64,000 nt of DNA. It comes from Chrysophaeum taylorii (lineage: Eukaryota; Sar; Pelagophyceae; Pelagomonadales; Pelagomonadaceae). Below, one piece after another: positions 53,873 through 62,619 of this stretch. The position numbers and the translations under genes were made by a program. The notes beneath the pieces are model-generated. The model was not told the DNA's origin and searched no databases. It saw only the letters and a program-made list of their open reading frames with translations. The stretch spans positions 1-64,000 of the forward strand of contig JAQMWT010000048.1 in assembly GCA_029834535.1 (NCBI GenBank). Reading direction: 5' to 3'. Position 1 is the first letter of the stretch, and the number at the start of each line of letters is the position of its first letter.

Positions 53873-53943
53873 TCCTGTGCTCCTGCCGGTCCAGCCTGGC
53901 TCCCATGCCCGGGAGAGATCCGAAATTAGTTAGTTAGTTAGTT
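53873..53943 (+). repeat. (TTAG)n-tailed retroposon end (unit C)
   Basis: Same ancestral position as in units A and B; reads CCTGGCTCCCATGCCCGGG, AGAGATCCGAAA and the TTAG tail. Confidence 0.75.
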
Positions 53944-54184
53944 GCGTGACCGACAACAAGATTATCTGTCTGTCTGTCTGTCTGTCAGTAAGCTCCGCCG
54001 GCAATATTACGACCACCAAGTCATAAGCAGCGTCGGTGCCGTATGCAAGGACAAACGAACGTCGCGGTCGCAAATCAAGAGCACGGGGAGTTCGTTCTAA
54101 GAGACCAGGAGCCTCGAAACCAGTCCTGTACTAAAGTCATGCTCGCGAATATGTGTACAAGTGCCATTAAGCAACAGCGGGTTG

Positions 54185-57100
54185 TTACGAATGCGAGGTC
54201 GCGGACACTTGCAGCATAGCCCGGAGGTACGAGTCTTGTTCTTGCTCGCCGTCGAGGACGTTCCACTCAAAGAACGGAACGTGGGCAACGTTCCAGCCAA
54301 GCCGCCGCAACAGTCGAGACTTGAAGCGCGTAGCGCCGTTCTCAACCCTCGTTCTCTTCAGGTAGTGGTATGGCCCGTCGACTTCGACCGCGCGCTTCGT
54401 GTCGGGTTGAGCCATGTCGAGCGACAATCCCTCTTCGGTCACGTGCTCGAAGACGTGCGTCCAGCCAATTCGGTCGAGCGCGGTCGCAACGTCGCGCTGG
54501 AGTTGGGATGGTGATGGGTCCTGACGTTGATACGCTTCCTGGAGCATCTGCTGTTGTTTTGACAGCGGGAAGTTCCGGTGGAGGTCGGGCCACTCGAGGT
54601 GAAAGTGCAGCGACGCAAGGTGGAGCTGCGACAGTTCACGATAATCGAGGGCATCGAGATCAGTGACGGCGATGGAGGCGAGTTCGGCAAAAAACTCGGA
54701 GTCTTTTTTCCAGTCGACACAGGCAAACGCCCAAGCCGTGTTAGCGAGGTTCTGCGAGTTGAACTCGCCCAGCCGCGAAGAAGCTGCGCCGACGATCGCC
54801 GCGAACAGCTGAGGTGCTTCGATGCCCGCCGTCGCAAAGGCCCACGCCGTAATGGCGAGGCCCTGTGAACTGAACTCGCCCAGCCGCGAAGAAGCCGCGT
54901 CGGCGATCGCCGCGAAGAGCTGAGGTGCTTTGATCCCCGCCGTCGCGAAGGCCCACGCCGTGTTGGCGAGGCCCTGCGGATTAAACTCGCCCAGCCGCGA
55001 AGGAGCCACGTTGGCGATCGCCGCGAAGAGCTGAGGTGCCTCGATACCCGCCGTCGCGAAAGCCCACGCCGTGTTGGCGAGGCCCTGCGGATTGAACTCG
55101 CCCAGCCGCGAAGGAGCCACGTTGGCGATCGCCGCGAAGAGCTGAGGTGCCTCGATGCCAACCGTCGCGAAGGCCCACGCCATATTGGCGAGGTCCTGTG
55201 GATTGAACTCGCCCAGCCGCGAAGGAGCCAGGCCGGCGATCGCCGTGAAGAGCTTACGCGCCTCGATCTTCGCCGTCGCGAAGGCCCAAGCCGTGTTGGA
55301 GAGCTCCTGCGAATTGAACTCGCCCAGCCGCGAAGGAGCCACGTTGGCGATCGCCGCGAAGAGCTGAGGTGCCTCGATGCCAGCCGTCGCGAAGGCCCAC
55401 GCCATATTGGCGAGGTCCTGCGGATTGAACTCGCCCAGCCGCGAAGGAGCCAGGCCGGCGATCGCCGTGAAGAGCTTACGCGCCTCGATATTCGCCGTCG
55501 CGAAGGCCCAAGCCGTGTTGGAGAGCTCCTGCGAATTGAACTCGCTCAGCCGCGAAGGAGCCGCGTCGGCGATCGCCGCGAAGAGCTGAGGTGCCTCGAT
55601 GCCCGCCGTCGCGAAGGCCCACGCCGTATTGGCGAGGCCCTGCGGATTGAACTCGCCCAGCCGCGAAGGAGCCAGACCGGCGATCTCCGCGAAGAGCTTA
55701 CGCGCCTCGATCTTCGCCGTCGCAAAGGCCCAAGCCGTGTTGGAGAGCTCCTGCGAGTTGAACTCACCCAGCCGCGAAGGAGCCGCGTCGGCAATTGCCG
55801 CGAAGAGATGAGGTGCCTCGATGCCCGCCGTCGCGAAGGCCCACGCCGCGTTGGCGAGGTTCTGCGAGTTGAACTCGCCCAGCCGCGAAGAAGCCGCGCC
55901 GGCGATCGCCGCGAAGAGATGAGGTGCCTCGATGCCCGTCGTCGCAAAGGCCCACGCCGTATTAGCAAGGCCCTGCGGATTGAACTCGCCAGGCCGCAAA
56001 GAAATCGCGTTGGCGATCGCCGCGAAGAGCTCAGGTGCATAGATCCTCGCCTTCGCGAAGGCCCACGCCGTATTGGCGAGGTCGTGCGGATTGAAGTCGC
56101 CCAGCCGCGAAGGAGCCAGGCCGGCGATCGCCGTGAAGAGCTTACGCGCCTCGATCTTCGCCGTCGCGAAGGCCCAGGCCGTGTTGGAGAGCTCCTGCGG
56201 ATTGAACTCGCCCAGCCGCGAAGGAGCCGCGCCGGCGATCGCCGCGAAGAGCTGAGGTGCTTCGATGCCCGCCGTCGCGAAGGCCCACGCCGTGTTGGCG
56301 AGGCCCTGCCGATTGAACTCGCCCAGCCGCGAAGGAGCCACGTTGGCGATCGCCGCGAAGAGCTGAGGTGACTCGATGCCCGCCGTCGCGAAGGCCCACG
56401 CCGTATTGGCGAGGTTCTGCGAGTTGAACTCGCCCAGCCGCGATGAAGCCGCGTCGGCGATCGCCGTGAAGAGCTCACGCGCATCGATGCCCGCCTTCGC
56501 GAAGGCCCACGCCGTGTTGGCGAGCTCCTGTGGCTTGAACTCGCCCAGCCGCGAAGGAGCCGCGCCGGCGATCGCCGCGAAGATCTGAGGTGCCTCCATG
56601 CCCGCCGTCGCGAAGGCCCAAGCCGTATTGGCGAGCTCCTGTGGATTGAACTCGCCCAGCCGCGAAGGAGCCGCGTCGGCGATCGCCGCGAAGAGCTGAG
56701 GTGCCTCGATGCCCGCAGTCGCGAAGGCCCACGCCGTATTGGACAGGTTCTGCGGGTTGAACTCGTAAACACGGCGCCGACAAGCGTCTGCGAGGGCCAT
56801 CACACGGCGATCGCGACGCACGTCGCGGTTTTGGCCTCCAAACTTGGCAACACGGTGCGCGGCAGTCGACAAGTTCCGAGCGCTAAATTTTTCGCCTTGA
56901 GCCGCGAAGAGTGAAAGTATCGTCTCGGGAGTCGCACTGCGGCCCGTCATCTGCTTTCCCCACTGTATTTGTTGCCATCGCGGTGCCTCGGCACTACTGG
57001 TGGCTCGCACGTGGCTCGTGTCGGCGCCGCGACGATCGTAGTGGTCGCCGCGGCGCTGCATCTCACCCTCATGTCGCCTCGGTGACTCCGAAGAGCGTAC

Positions 57101-57619
57101 GTCTCGACCGTCGCGCCGCCAGTTGTCGTTGTTCTGAGGGTCAGGCAGTCGTCGCCTTGGCGACCGAGAACGGTGCACGTCTCGACCGTCGCGCCGCCAG
57201 TTGTCGTTGTTCTGAGGGTCAGGCAGTCGTCGCCGCCTTGGCGACCGAGAACGGTGCAAGTATCGACCGCCGCGCCGCCAGTTGTTGTTCGCGTGGTCAT
57301 GGATTCGTCGAATAGGCGAACGGCCCCGGTGTCGATCGGCGCGCGGCCGGACGTCATTCCCTCGATCAGCATCATGATCGGCGTGCCGCCGCCCGTCTTG
57401 CCCTCGATCACCATTGTTGGGCCACCTTTCTTTGCGCTCGTAGGTTGACGGCGAGCTCCGCCAACGAGTTGATGGCGAGTTCCCTCCTCGAGGACAGCTA
57501 TTATCGATGCTCCACGGGCGCCAGTCGGCCACCTGTCGACGGCGCGGCCTTCGCTCGTCGACGGGCCACCCCCTATCCTCGTCGTTGTGCCTTCGTTTAT
57601 TATTTCCGTGCGGTTCCAT
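54185..57619 (-). CDS. SR-rich, 37-residue-repeat RAP-domain protein, copy C (1,144 aa)
   Basis: ATG at 57,619 (MEPHGNNKRRHNDEDRG). Arg/Ser-rich N-terminus with SRSPRRR repeats, 18 full 37-residue repeats plus a partial, RAP domain at about 1,065-1,122 (AVEVDGPYHYL; VAHVPFFEWN). The array is distinct: several units carry KIEARKLFTAIAGLAPSR in place of GIEAPQLFAAIA, and a two-unit block (12-13 and 14-15) is duplicated. Its N-terminal region resembles A (YERKERWPNNGD) while the spacer before RAP matches B. A TATATATA motif brought by the adjacent insertion lies about 85 bases upstream of the start. Intact frame; organelle RNA control is inferred. Confidence 0.9.
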   Translation of the reverse strand: MEPHGNNKRRHNDEDRGWPVDERRPRRRQVADWRPWSIDNSCPRGGNSPSTRWRSSPSTYERKERWPNNGDRGQDGRRHADHDADRGNDVRPRADRHRGRSPIRRIHDHANNNWRRGGRYLHRSRSPRRRRLPDPQNNDNWRRDGRDVHRSRSPRRRLPDPQNNDNWRRDGRDVRSSESPRRHEGEMQRRGDHYDRRGADTSHVRATSSAEAPRWQQIQWGKQMTGRSATPETILSLFAAQGEKFSARNLSTAAHRVAKFGGQNRDVRRDRRVMALADACRRRVYEFNPQNLSNTAWAFATAGIEAPQLFAAIADAAPSRLGEFNPQELANTAWAFATAGMEAPQIFAAIAGAAPSRLGEFKPQELANTAWAFAKAGIDARELFTAIADAASSRLGEFNSQNLANTAWAFATAGIESPQLFAAIANVAPSRLGEFNRQGLANTAWAFATAGIEAPQLFAAIAGAAPSRLGEFNPQELSNTAWAFATAKIEARKLFTAIAGLAPSRLGDFNPHDLANTAWAFAKARIYAPELFAAIANAISLRPGEFNPQGLANTAWAFATTGIEAPHLFAAIAGAASSRLGEFNSQNLANAAWAFATAGIEAPHLFAAIADAAPSRLGEFNSQELSNTAWAFATAKIEARKLFAEIAGLAPSRLGEFNPQGLANTAWAFATAGIEAPQLFAAIADAAPSRLSEFNSQELSNTAWAFATANIEARKLFTAIAGLAPSRLGEFNPQDLANMAWAFATAGIEAPQLFAAIANVAPSRLGEFNSQELSNTAWAFATAKIEARKLFTAIAGLAPSRLGEFNPQDLANMAWAFATVGIEAPQLFAAIANVAPSRLGEFNPQGLANTAWAFATAGIEAPQLFAAIANVAPSRLGEFNPQGLANTAWAFATAGIKAPQLFAAIADAASSRLGEFSSQGLAITAWAFATAGIEAPQLFAAIVGAASSRLGEFNSQNLANTAWAFACVDWKKDSEFFAELASIAVTDLDALDYRELSQLHLASLHFHLEWPDLHRNFPLSKQQQMLQEAYQRQDPSPSQLQRDVATALDRIGWTHVFEHVTEEGLSLDMAQPDTKRAVEVDGPYHYLKRTRVENGATRFKSRLLRRLGWNVAHVPFFEWNVLDGEQEQDSYLRAMLQVSATSHS
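54720..56770 (-). repeat. 111-bp coding repeat array of gene C with a two-unit duplication
   Basis: Eighteen units; units 12-13 and 14-15 form a 222-base direct duplication. The KLFTAIAGLAPSR variant occurs at units 6, 12 and 14, and as KLFAEIAGLAPSR at 10. Confidence 0.85.
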
Positions 57620-57692
57620 CGCGGACCCCTCGCTGAGGTCCGTTTGAATAGGACAACGGTCACAGTTTCAAAAAAATTTTAACCCTTATAAT

Positions 57693-58130
57693 CACAGGGG
57701 TATATATAGCCCCGGGCACTCGCACACACCAGGACCGGCATTCCTACCCTCACTTTTGGTTATGGGCCCTTAAAGCGCTCGAGGTGGATCGCGCGTTCGA
57801 ATCCGCCCCACCGCTGCGCCGCAAGGAGTGTGTGAGTGCCTGCGAAGCAGTTGCCATCGCCAACTGCTGGAGCCCCGTCGTCTAGCACAAACATTAGACC
57901 CCCCTCATCTGGGCGCTTTCACTTACCAGGACCGGGTGTTCATCTCCGACGCAGATGTTCATCTTAAGCAGATGGCATCGTCGTCTGCTGGGTCCCCATC
58001 GTCTCGCATACACATACATGCTTGACTCGCCCCAGATGTTCACGTTTCACTATGATGGGGAAGCACAGGGGTATATATAGCCCCGGGCACTCGCACACAC
58101 CAGGACCGGCATTCCTTCCCTCACCTTTTG
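57693..58130. mobile_element. 438-bp element with 66-bp terminal direct repeats upstream of gene C
   Basis: Direct repeats 57,693-57,758 and 58,064-58,130 (CACAGGGGTATATATAGCCC ... CTCACTTTTG) bound a 305-base interior. The flanks show ATAAT on both sides (57,688-57,692 and 58,131-58,135), and units A and B lack the insert. It resembles a TRIM (miniature LTR element), but the repeat ends are CA...TG rather than the usual TG...CA. The interior has a tRNA B-box-like GTTCGAATCC near 57,814. Confidence 0.7.
57699..57712 (-). promoter_or_regulatory. palindromic TATA motif upstream of RAP gene C
   Basis: GGGGTATATATAGCCCC (57,697-57,713) is nearly palindromic, so a TATA box is presented on both strands. 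On the minus strand it is about 85 bases before the ATG of gene C. A second copy lies in the other terminal repeat near 58,070. Confidence 0.45.
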
Positions 58131-58189
58131 ATAATCCTTAACGGCAGCAATCCTGAAACCCTGTACGTCAAATTCTATTGACAGTTTTG

Positions 58190-58581
58190 TGCGCCGACGA
58201 CAAGCTCTCCACCACCGCGTGGGTGGCTTCCTGGCCTTCGCGATATATCTGGCATTCTCGAACTGCGACTTCCCGCCGGAAGTTGTTGTGGCAACTTCCT
58301 CCTCGGGCTGCCGTCGCCGGCCTGCGCACCGCTGTCCGGGTGTGGCATTCTTGGCGACAACCAGGGGGTTCTCGACCCGTACGGCAACGTCCTGCTCAAG
58401 GACAACAACTGCACCCGAGCTCGGTCCTGTGCGCACGACTCGGTGCTTTCTTTACGTGTTGAGTAGCCTCATGCACGAGGGGCACGCGGTCGAGCCTTGG
58501 GGCTTGTTTTGGAATTGTGTCCCACCCCTCGCCCGGCGTGCTTTCCGTTCCTTCGAGTCCACGTCAAGGGTTGGTTCCTGA
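58190..58581 (+). pseudogene. unit-C copy of the 38,442 ORF, frameshifted
   Basis: CGILGDNQGVLDPYGNVLL and NNCTRARSCAHDSVL are kept, followed by the same four-base insertion as in unit B; the tail HAVEPWGLFWNCVPPLARRA is in another frame. Confidence 0.5.
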
Positions 58582-58787
58582 CATTTCTATCGCGGAGCCA
58601 CCGGGAACGCCTACTCCGGACTGTCTCCGCCGAGGGCAAAACGATCTGCGCGTCGCGGTAACCGACCACTAACGTCGATCTCGGCACCCCTACCGCGGAG
58701 GTCGACCCGGCAGCTTCGCCCGCCTGGCGGAGTTTGGACCCCGATTGCTGGGGTTTGTTGTTGTTGGCAATTACGTTCGCGGAGGGT

Positions 58788-58795
58788 AGTGACAA
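58788..58795. other. empty target site of the hAT-like element in unit C
   Basis: A single AGTGACAA lies between flanks that match both sides of the insertions in A and B (GGAGGGT before, CCTACAT after). No footprint is visible, so it looks never occupied. Confidence 0.85.
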
Positions 58796-59237
58796 CCTAC
58801 ATGGCCTTTTTTCTCCACCGCGTTGTCCGTCAAATTGGGATCAACACTAGGGTGCTCCTTCCCTCGCCGCAGCCACGGCGGCTCAGTGTACCGGCGTCTA
58901 CAGGGTGCACCGTGAACGTCTCCTCCTAGCGGGCCTCCAGTATGTCGAAGGCGGTGCAGCCACCCCATTACGCGCAGGCATCTTCCAGGGAGCGCCAAGA
59001 TGCGTCTCCCGGCCGCCGGGTCCCCGCGCCGGCGCCCGGACGGTTAGGCTCGCGCTCGGCCGTCCCCTGTAAGTAATCGTCGGATTGCGTCAACGTCCTT
59101 CCTTCTACTCACCATGCTCTTTTATTCAGCTCACGCTCCGCCCTTTTGAGTTTACTCCTTTAACCACAAAACAAGAATCCTTCACGAACACGTATACCCG
59201 ATCTCCACCGCAGAGCCTTTGGCGGACGAGGCTGAGC

Positions 59238-59870
59238 TCACTGAACTTCGCCGGACAAGACCCTCGTACAATCGAGCAGCCGGACCGTGAGAGGTGTACA
59301 TCCAAACCACTCCAACTCGGGAGATCGATTATGATACTCCTTATGAACAGGAGTCATCAATAAGTGTTCAAAGGTGAGCGTGCGCTGATAAAAGCAGCTG
59401 AGATTGGCGGGGGTCCGAGCGGGAAGGAGGAAGAAAAGACGCAAGCCGCATGAGGAGGGAGGGTAAGCCAAGCAGTTGCGCGACAAAACTCGAAAATGTC
59501 ATGATTTGATTTTCGACTACGTGAAACTAGGGACGCCAATTTCGTTTGGAAAAAAGTTCGGGAGTGCACTCTTTTTTTGGTCCACTCGGTAACACCATCC
59601 TTGGATTCGAGCGTCTCGAGATGATTACAGCATTTGTCATCAGGTGAATAAAAAAAATGCAGAGTATCATCCTCGGCAACACACGGCACTTTGAATTCTC
59701 GCGAAAACGGGTGGAATCGGAGGAACCAAAACTGGTCTGCTAAGAAGACACCGTCCGAAGGTCGTCAAGAGAGGCAGGCAACGGCCGAAAGGTGATGACA
59801 AATGGTCCGCGCCGTCGGGGCTTGTTTTGTGAGCTTCAGCAACGACGACTTGCGTATAGAACTTCAACGT
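59238..59870 (-). pseudogene. conserved unknown ORF remnant of the tandem unit (C)
   Basis: Contains FYTQVVVAEAHKTSPDGAD, AEDDTLHFFYSPDDKCCNHL and SKDGVTEWTKK in different frames, collinear with 42,323-42,780. No domain recognised. Confidence 0.35.
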
Positions 59871-59879
59871 CTCGGAGCA

Positions 59880-59945
59880 TGGGTCTTGGGCAGCTGTCGC
59901 ACCGGCGGAGTGAGCAAAGTGTAGTCATTCATTCGTAGGCTGACG
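59880..59945. repeat. start of a fourth tandem unit, cut off
   Basis: GGTCTTGGGCAGCTGTCGCA to CATTCGTAGGCTGACGACG matches the left edge of units A and C, then breaks off. This marks the right end of the tandem cluster. Confidence 0.75.
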
Positions 59946-60318
59946 ACGTAGAGGTAGAGAATTTCATTTTCGCCATGATCCCCCATACCACACCCTCTCC
60001 TCTTTCTCTCGCAAAAAAAGCACACTGCGTGCACGCTCGAGAAGCCCGTCGCCTGACACTGTATAGTGCTGTCCCTGCGTCGAAGGAGACAGGACGCACA
60101 GAGGACCAGGACTTCTCCCACTGCAACTAGGACTCCGCCCATCACATTTTCTGTCTCTAGGTTTGGGCCCTCGTCACAGTCGCGGAGTCCTTTCACCTCG
60201 CGTTACTCGGAGACAATCGCTCGCTCGACGTCCCGACCTCGACAGGCTATCACTTCGACGCCACCCCCCCAACGCAAGTCAAGCCAAGATCCCCCCCCAC
60301 GTCACCATCATCGCCCAA

Positions 60319-60835
60319 GATGTCTCGCGGCAACCAAGATATGCGACGAGAATTCGAACAACTCGAGCAAGATCACGCTCGATAGCTCGATGCCTTGAAG
60401 CAAGAACATGACGACTTCAAGAAAGCTCAAGCCACGCGCGACAACGCACGCGACCAGCAATTCCAGCAGATGCAGAACCAGATCGCCACTTTTATCGGCG
60501 GAACCCCTCCTGCACCCGCTCCAGCGACTACACCTTCACCCACCACCCCGGACCCCAGCCCGTTCACAAGTCGAGCCCCACAGACCCCAACCACGTCCCG
60601 CGACTCGCCGCACAAGATGTCACGCACGCAATACCAAGACCCGCACCACGCGATCGCACCACTAGAAGACGATTTCGCCGACCATGCCGTCGACGACGAC
60701 GACAACGAAGCAGATCTCGACGACGATCAACTCGACGCGAACTACGCCGCCCACCGTGTTCTCGTCGAAGCCCACCCCTCGATCTGTCTAAGCAGCTATA
60801 CAAGCAGCTAAAAACCCCACTGCAGTTCGAAGCTG
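60319..60835 (+). pseudogene. gag-like protein with coiled coil, broken
   Basis: The ATG at 60,319 (MSRGNQDMRREFEQLEQDHA) opens a charged coiled coil interrupted by an in-frame TAG at codon 22 (60,382-60,384), a likely CAG-to-TAG change. It continues LDALKQEHDDFKKAQ and QFQQMQNQIATF, a Pro/Thr-rich linker, an acidic block (DDDDNEADLDDDQLD), then after a frameshift near 60,780 LSKQLYKQLKTPLQFEAAAN. A coiled-coil N-terminus, Pro-rich linker and small helical part fit a retroelement Gag, but no knuckle or pol is recognised downstream. It could equally be a host coiled-coil protein. Confidence 0.4.
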
Positions 60836-60899
60836 CCGCCAACCGAGCCATGCTTCAGCAGCTGTACCTTCAGGAGGACCAACAGTACGCCGCATTTTT

Positions 60900-62150
60900 T
60901 TGCAGCAGACCCTCCCCTCCGCCCGTCCCGCAAGCTCCTCCAACTACAGCCGCCGCTTCTGCACCATCAATACCCCTGACTACCCCGGTCACCACACCGA
61001 TCGACCATCCCTAACCTTAACCACAATCCCACCTTCCTCTACCTCTCCAGGCACCACCCTGTTCGCTTTCCTCGCCACCGATGTCGTACCCACCACTCCA
61101 CACTCAAGTCCCCGTCTCCGACGCCACCGCTGCCATTATTACCCCGGTACGCCGCACACTCCTCCACCCGTTAAAGTGGACTACCCTCGTGCTTGCACAC
61201 GCTCTGAGCTGCGACGGCGTACCCGGCGATCACTCGTAGTCGTTTACCTTCGTCGGGGCACTTTTACTTCTTCTTTTCCTTCTCGGCGTCGTGGTCGACC
61301 GACGTTGCCACCGCGCTCCCTTTCGACCCGAACCTGGTTGCAAACTTGACTTCTCCTTCATCAGTCTCAACGACCCAGCGCATGGCGCCATGGACCCCAA
61401 CTGCTTGCTGCACCAGTCTCTTCAGCGCCCGCAGACGGCAGTCAACCACTTATCGATACGGAGGTTTTTTGACCCTAGGCAAGAAGATGGGCGGTCTTCT
61501 TCTCAAAGTACGAAGTGACGCGAGATGCTGCGACCGCTCAACAAAGAGCGGCAAGCACTGCAACAACATCGCGAAAACCTGGCGAGTCGCGTGCTGAGGG
61601 CAGCGCATTTCGCTCGTGTTGTCCTCGAAGAAGAGAGTCGGGACTTCAAAAAAGGACAGACAACGACAGCGCCGCGTGGCGTTGAAGGACAAAAAAGTTG
61701 TTAAAAGGTCGTGGCACAAAATCAGAGCCTGCTTGATGAGAGGGAGCTTCGTTGGTCCGTCAGCTGGATGTTTGAATTCTATAGGTGGGCACTCTCGCGG
61801 TCAGAAGTTTCGGAGACTCTGGCGTTCCGAGAGTCGGAGATCTATCGCCGAGCCGTCAAACGAATATCGAAGCAAGTTTGCTTACTTACTTACACTCGCT
61901 GGTTTCGATAATGAAAGATACGTATCCGAACTTACGTACGACCTCAAAACGTACGTAGGTAGTACCCTCGTCGTCGTCGGTATAGTCGCGGAAGGAAAAG
62001 CGAGGAAGGGAAGAGTCCTCGACAAGGAAGAAGAGGTGGTTGTGCAAAGGAGTTTGTGGCGTATCCTATTCCACTCGTTGAGGAGGAGGTTACTTCCATA
62101 ATACAAAAGTTTGCTGCGGACTTTGGGCAGGCGGTGATCTGGCGAAACTA
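60900..62150. other. unassigned interval
   Basis: Plus-strand frames at 60,900-61,349 (Pro/Thr/Ser-rich) and 61,616-62,101 (Lys/Arg-rich start, then YVSELTYDLKTYVGSTLVVV) have no recognisable motif. The first may be a continuation of the gag-like pseudogene. Confidence 0.35.
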
Positions 62151-62189
62151 GAAAATAGCGCGCGACGGCAGCTTATCGACGACACGGCG

Positions 62190-62615
62190 AGCGATTTGCA
62201 CGGCTTTCAATCAATCACGCCCAAAGATGCGGCGCGTCGTAATCTCGTAGAGGATCAAGCTGTAGACCTCCGTCCGACTTCTGGGTAAATACCAGCATCT
62301 CGAGCAGCCCGCGACGACACGCGGAGCCGTCGGGCATCATCGCGTGTTACTCGGGGGCCATCCATCAACGTCTCGGGGCCTCGCTTCGACGACGACTCTA
62401 GCGTCGTCGTCGCGCGCGTCCTGAATTCGGTGGAGCGCGAGAGACCGAAAAAATTCGAAATCTTGCTTGCTTGCTTGCACGAGAAGTCGTCGGTCGAGAG
62501 GATGTTGCTGCTCATCATGTCGCGGTGCTGCTGCGATAGGCAGGCTGACAACAAACGTCTCTACCTCGGTCCCGTGGTGATCATAGATGTAAACCGCGCA
62601 ATCCGCACCGCTCTG
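62190..62615 (-). pseudogene. second TKL kinase fragment
   Basis: DNA similarity to 20,560-20,920 is evident, for example TTCGACGACGACTCTAG and GTCCTGAATTCGGTGG. The minus strand reads QQHRDMMSSNILSTDDF (catalytic loop with HRD kept, LK changed to MM), FGLSRSTEF (activation segment) and, in another frame, TEVYSLILYEITTRR (equivalent of SDVYSFG). Only kinase subdomains VIb to IX remain. The N-lobe side ends near 62,615 where copia-derived sequence begins. Several frameshifts; dead copy. Confidence 0.7.
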
Positions 62616-62619
62616 GAGA

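Larger units (their letters stand above)
52860..59880. repeat. tandem unit C
   Basis: Bounded by the recurring GGTCTTGGGCAGCTGTCGCA at 52,869 and 59,881. It lacks the hAT-like element and carries a private 438-bp insertion upstream of the RAP gene. About 7.0 kb. Confidence 0.8.

Noticed and set aside
57781-57830. tRNA gene suggested by GTTCGAATCC
   Set aside because: The T-arm stem does not pair properly and no D-arm or anticodon arm can be drawn; only a B-box-like motif remains.
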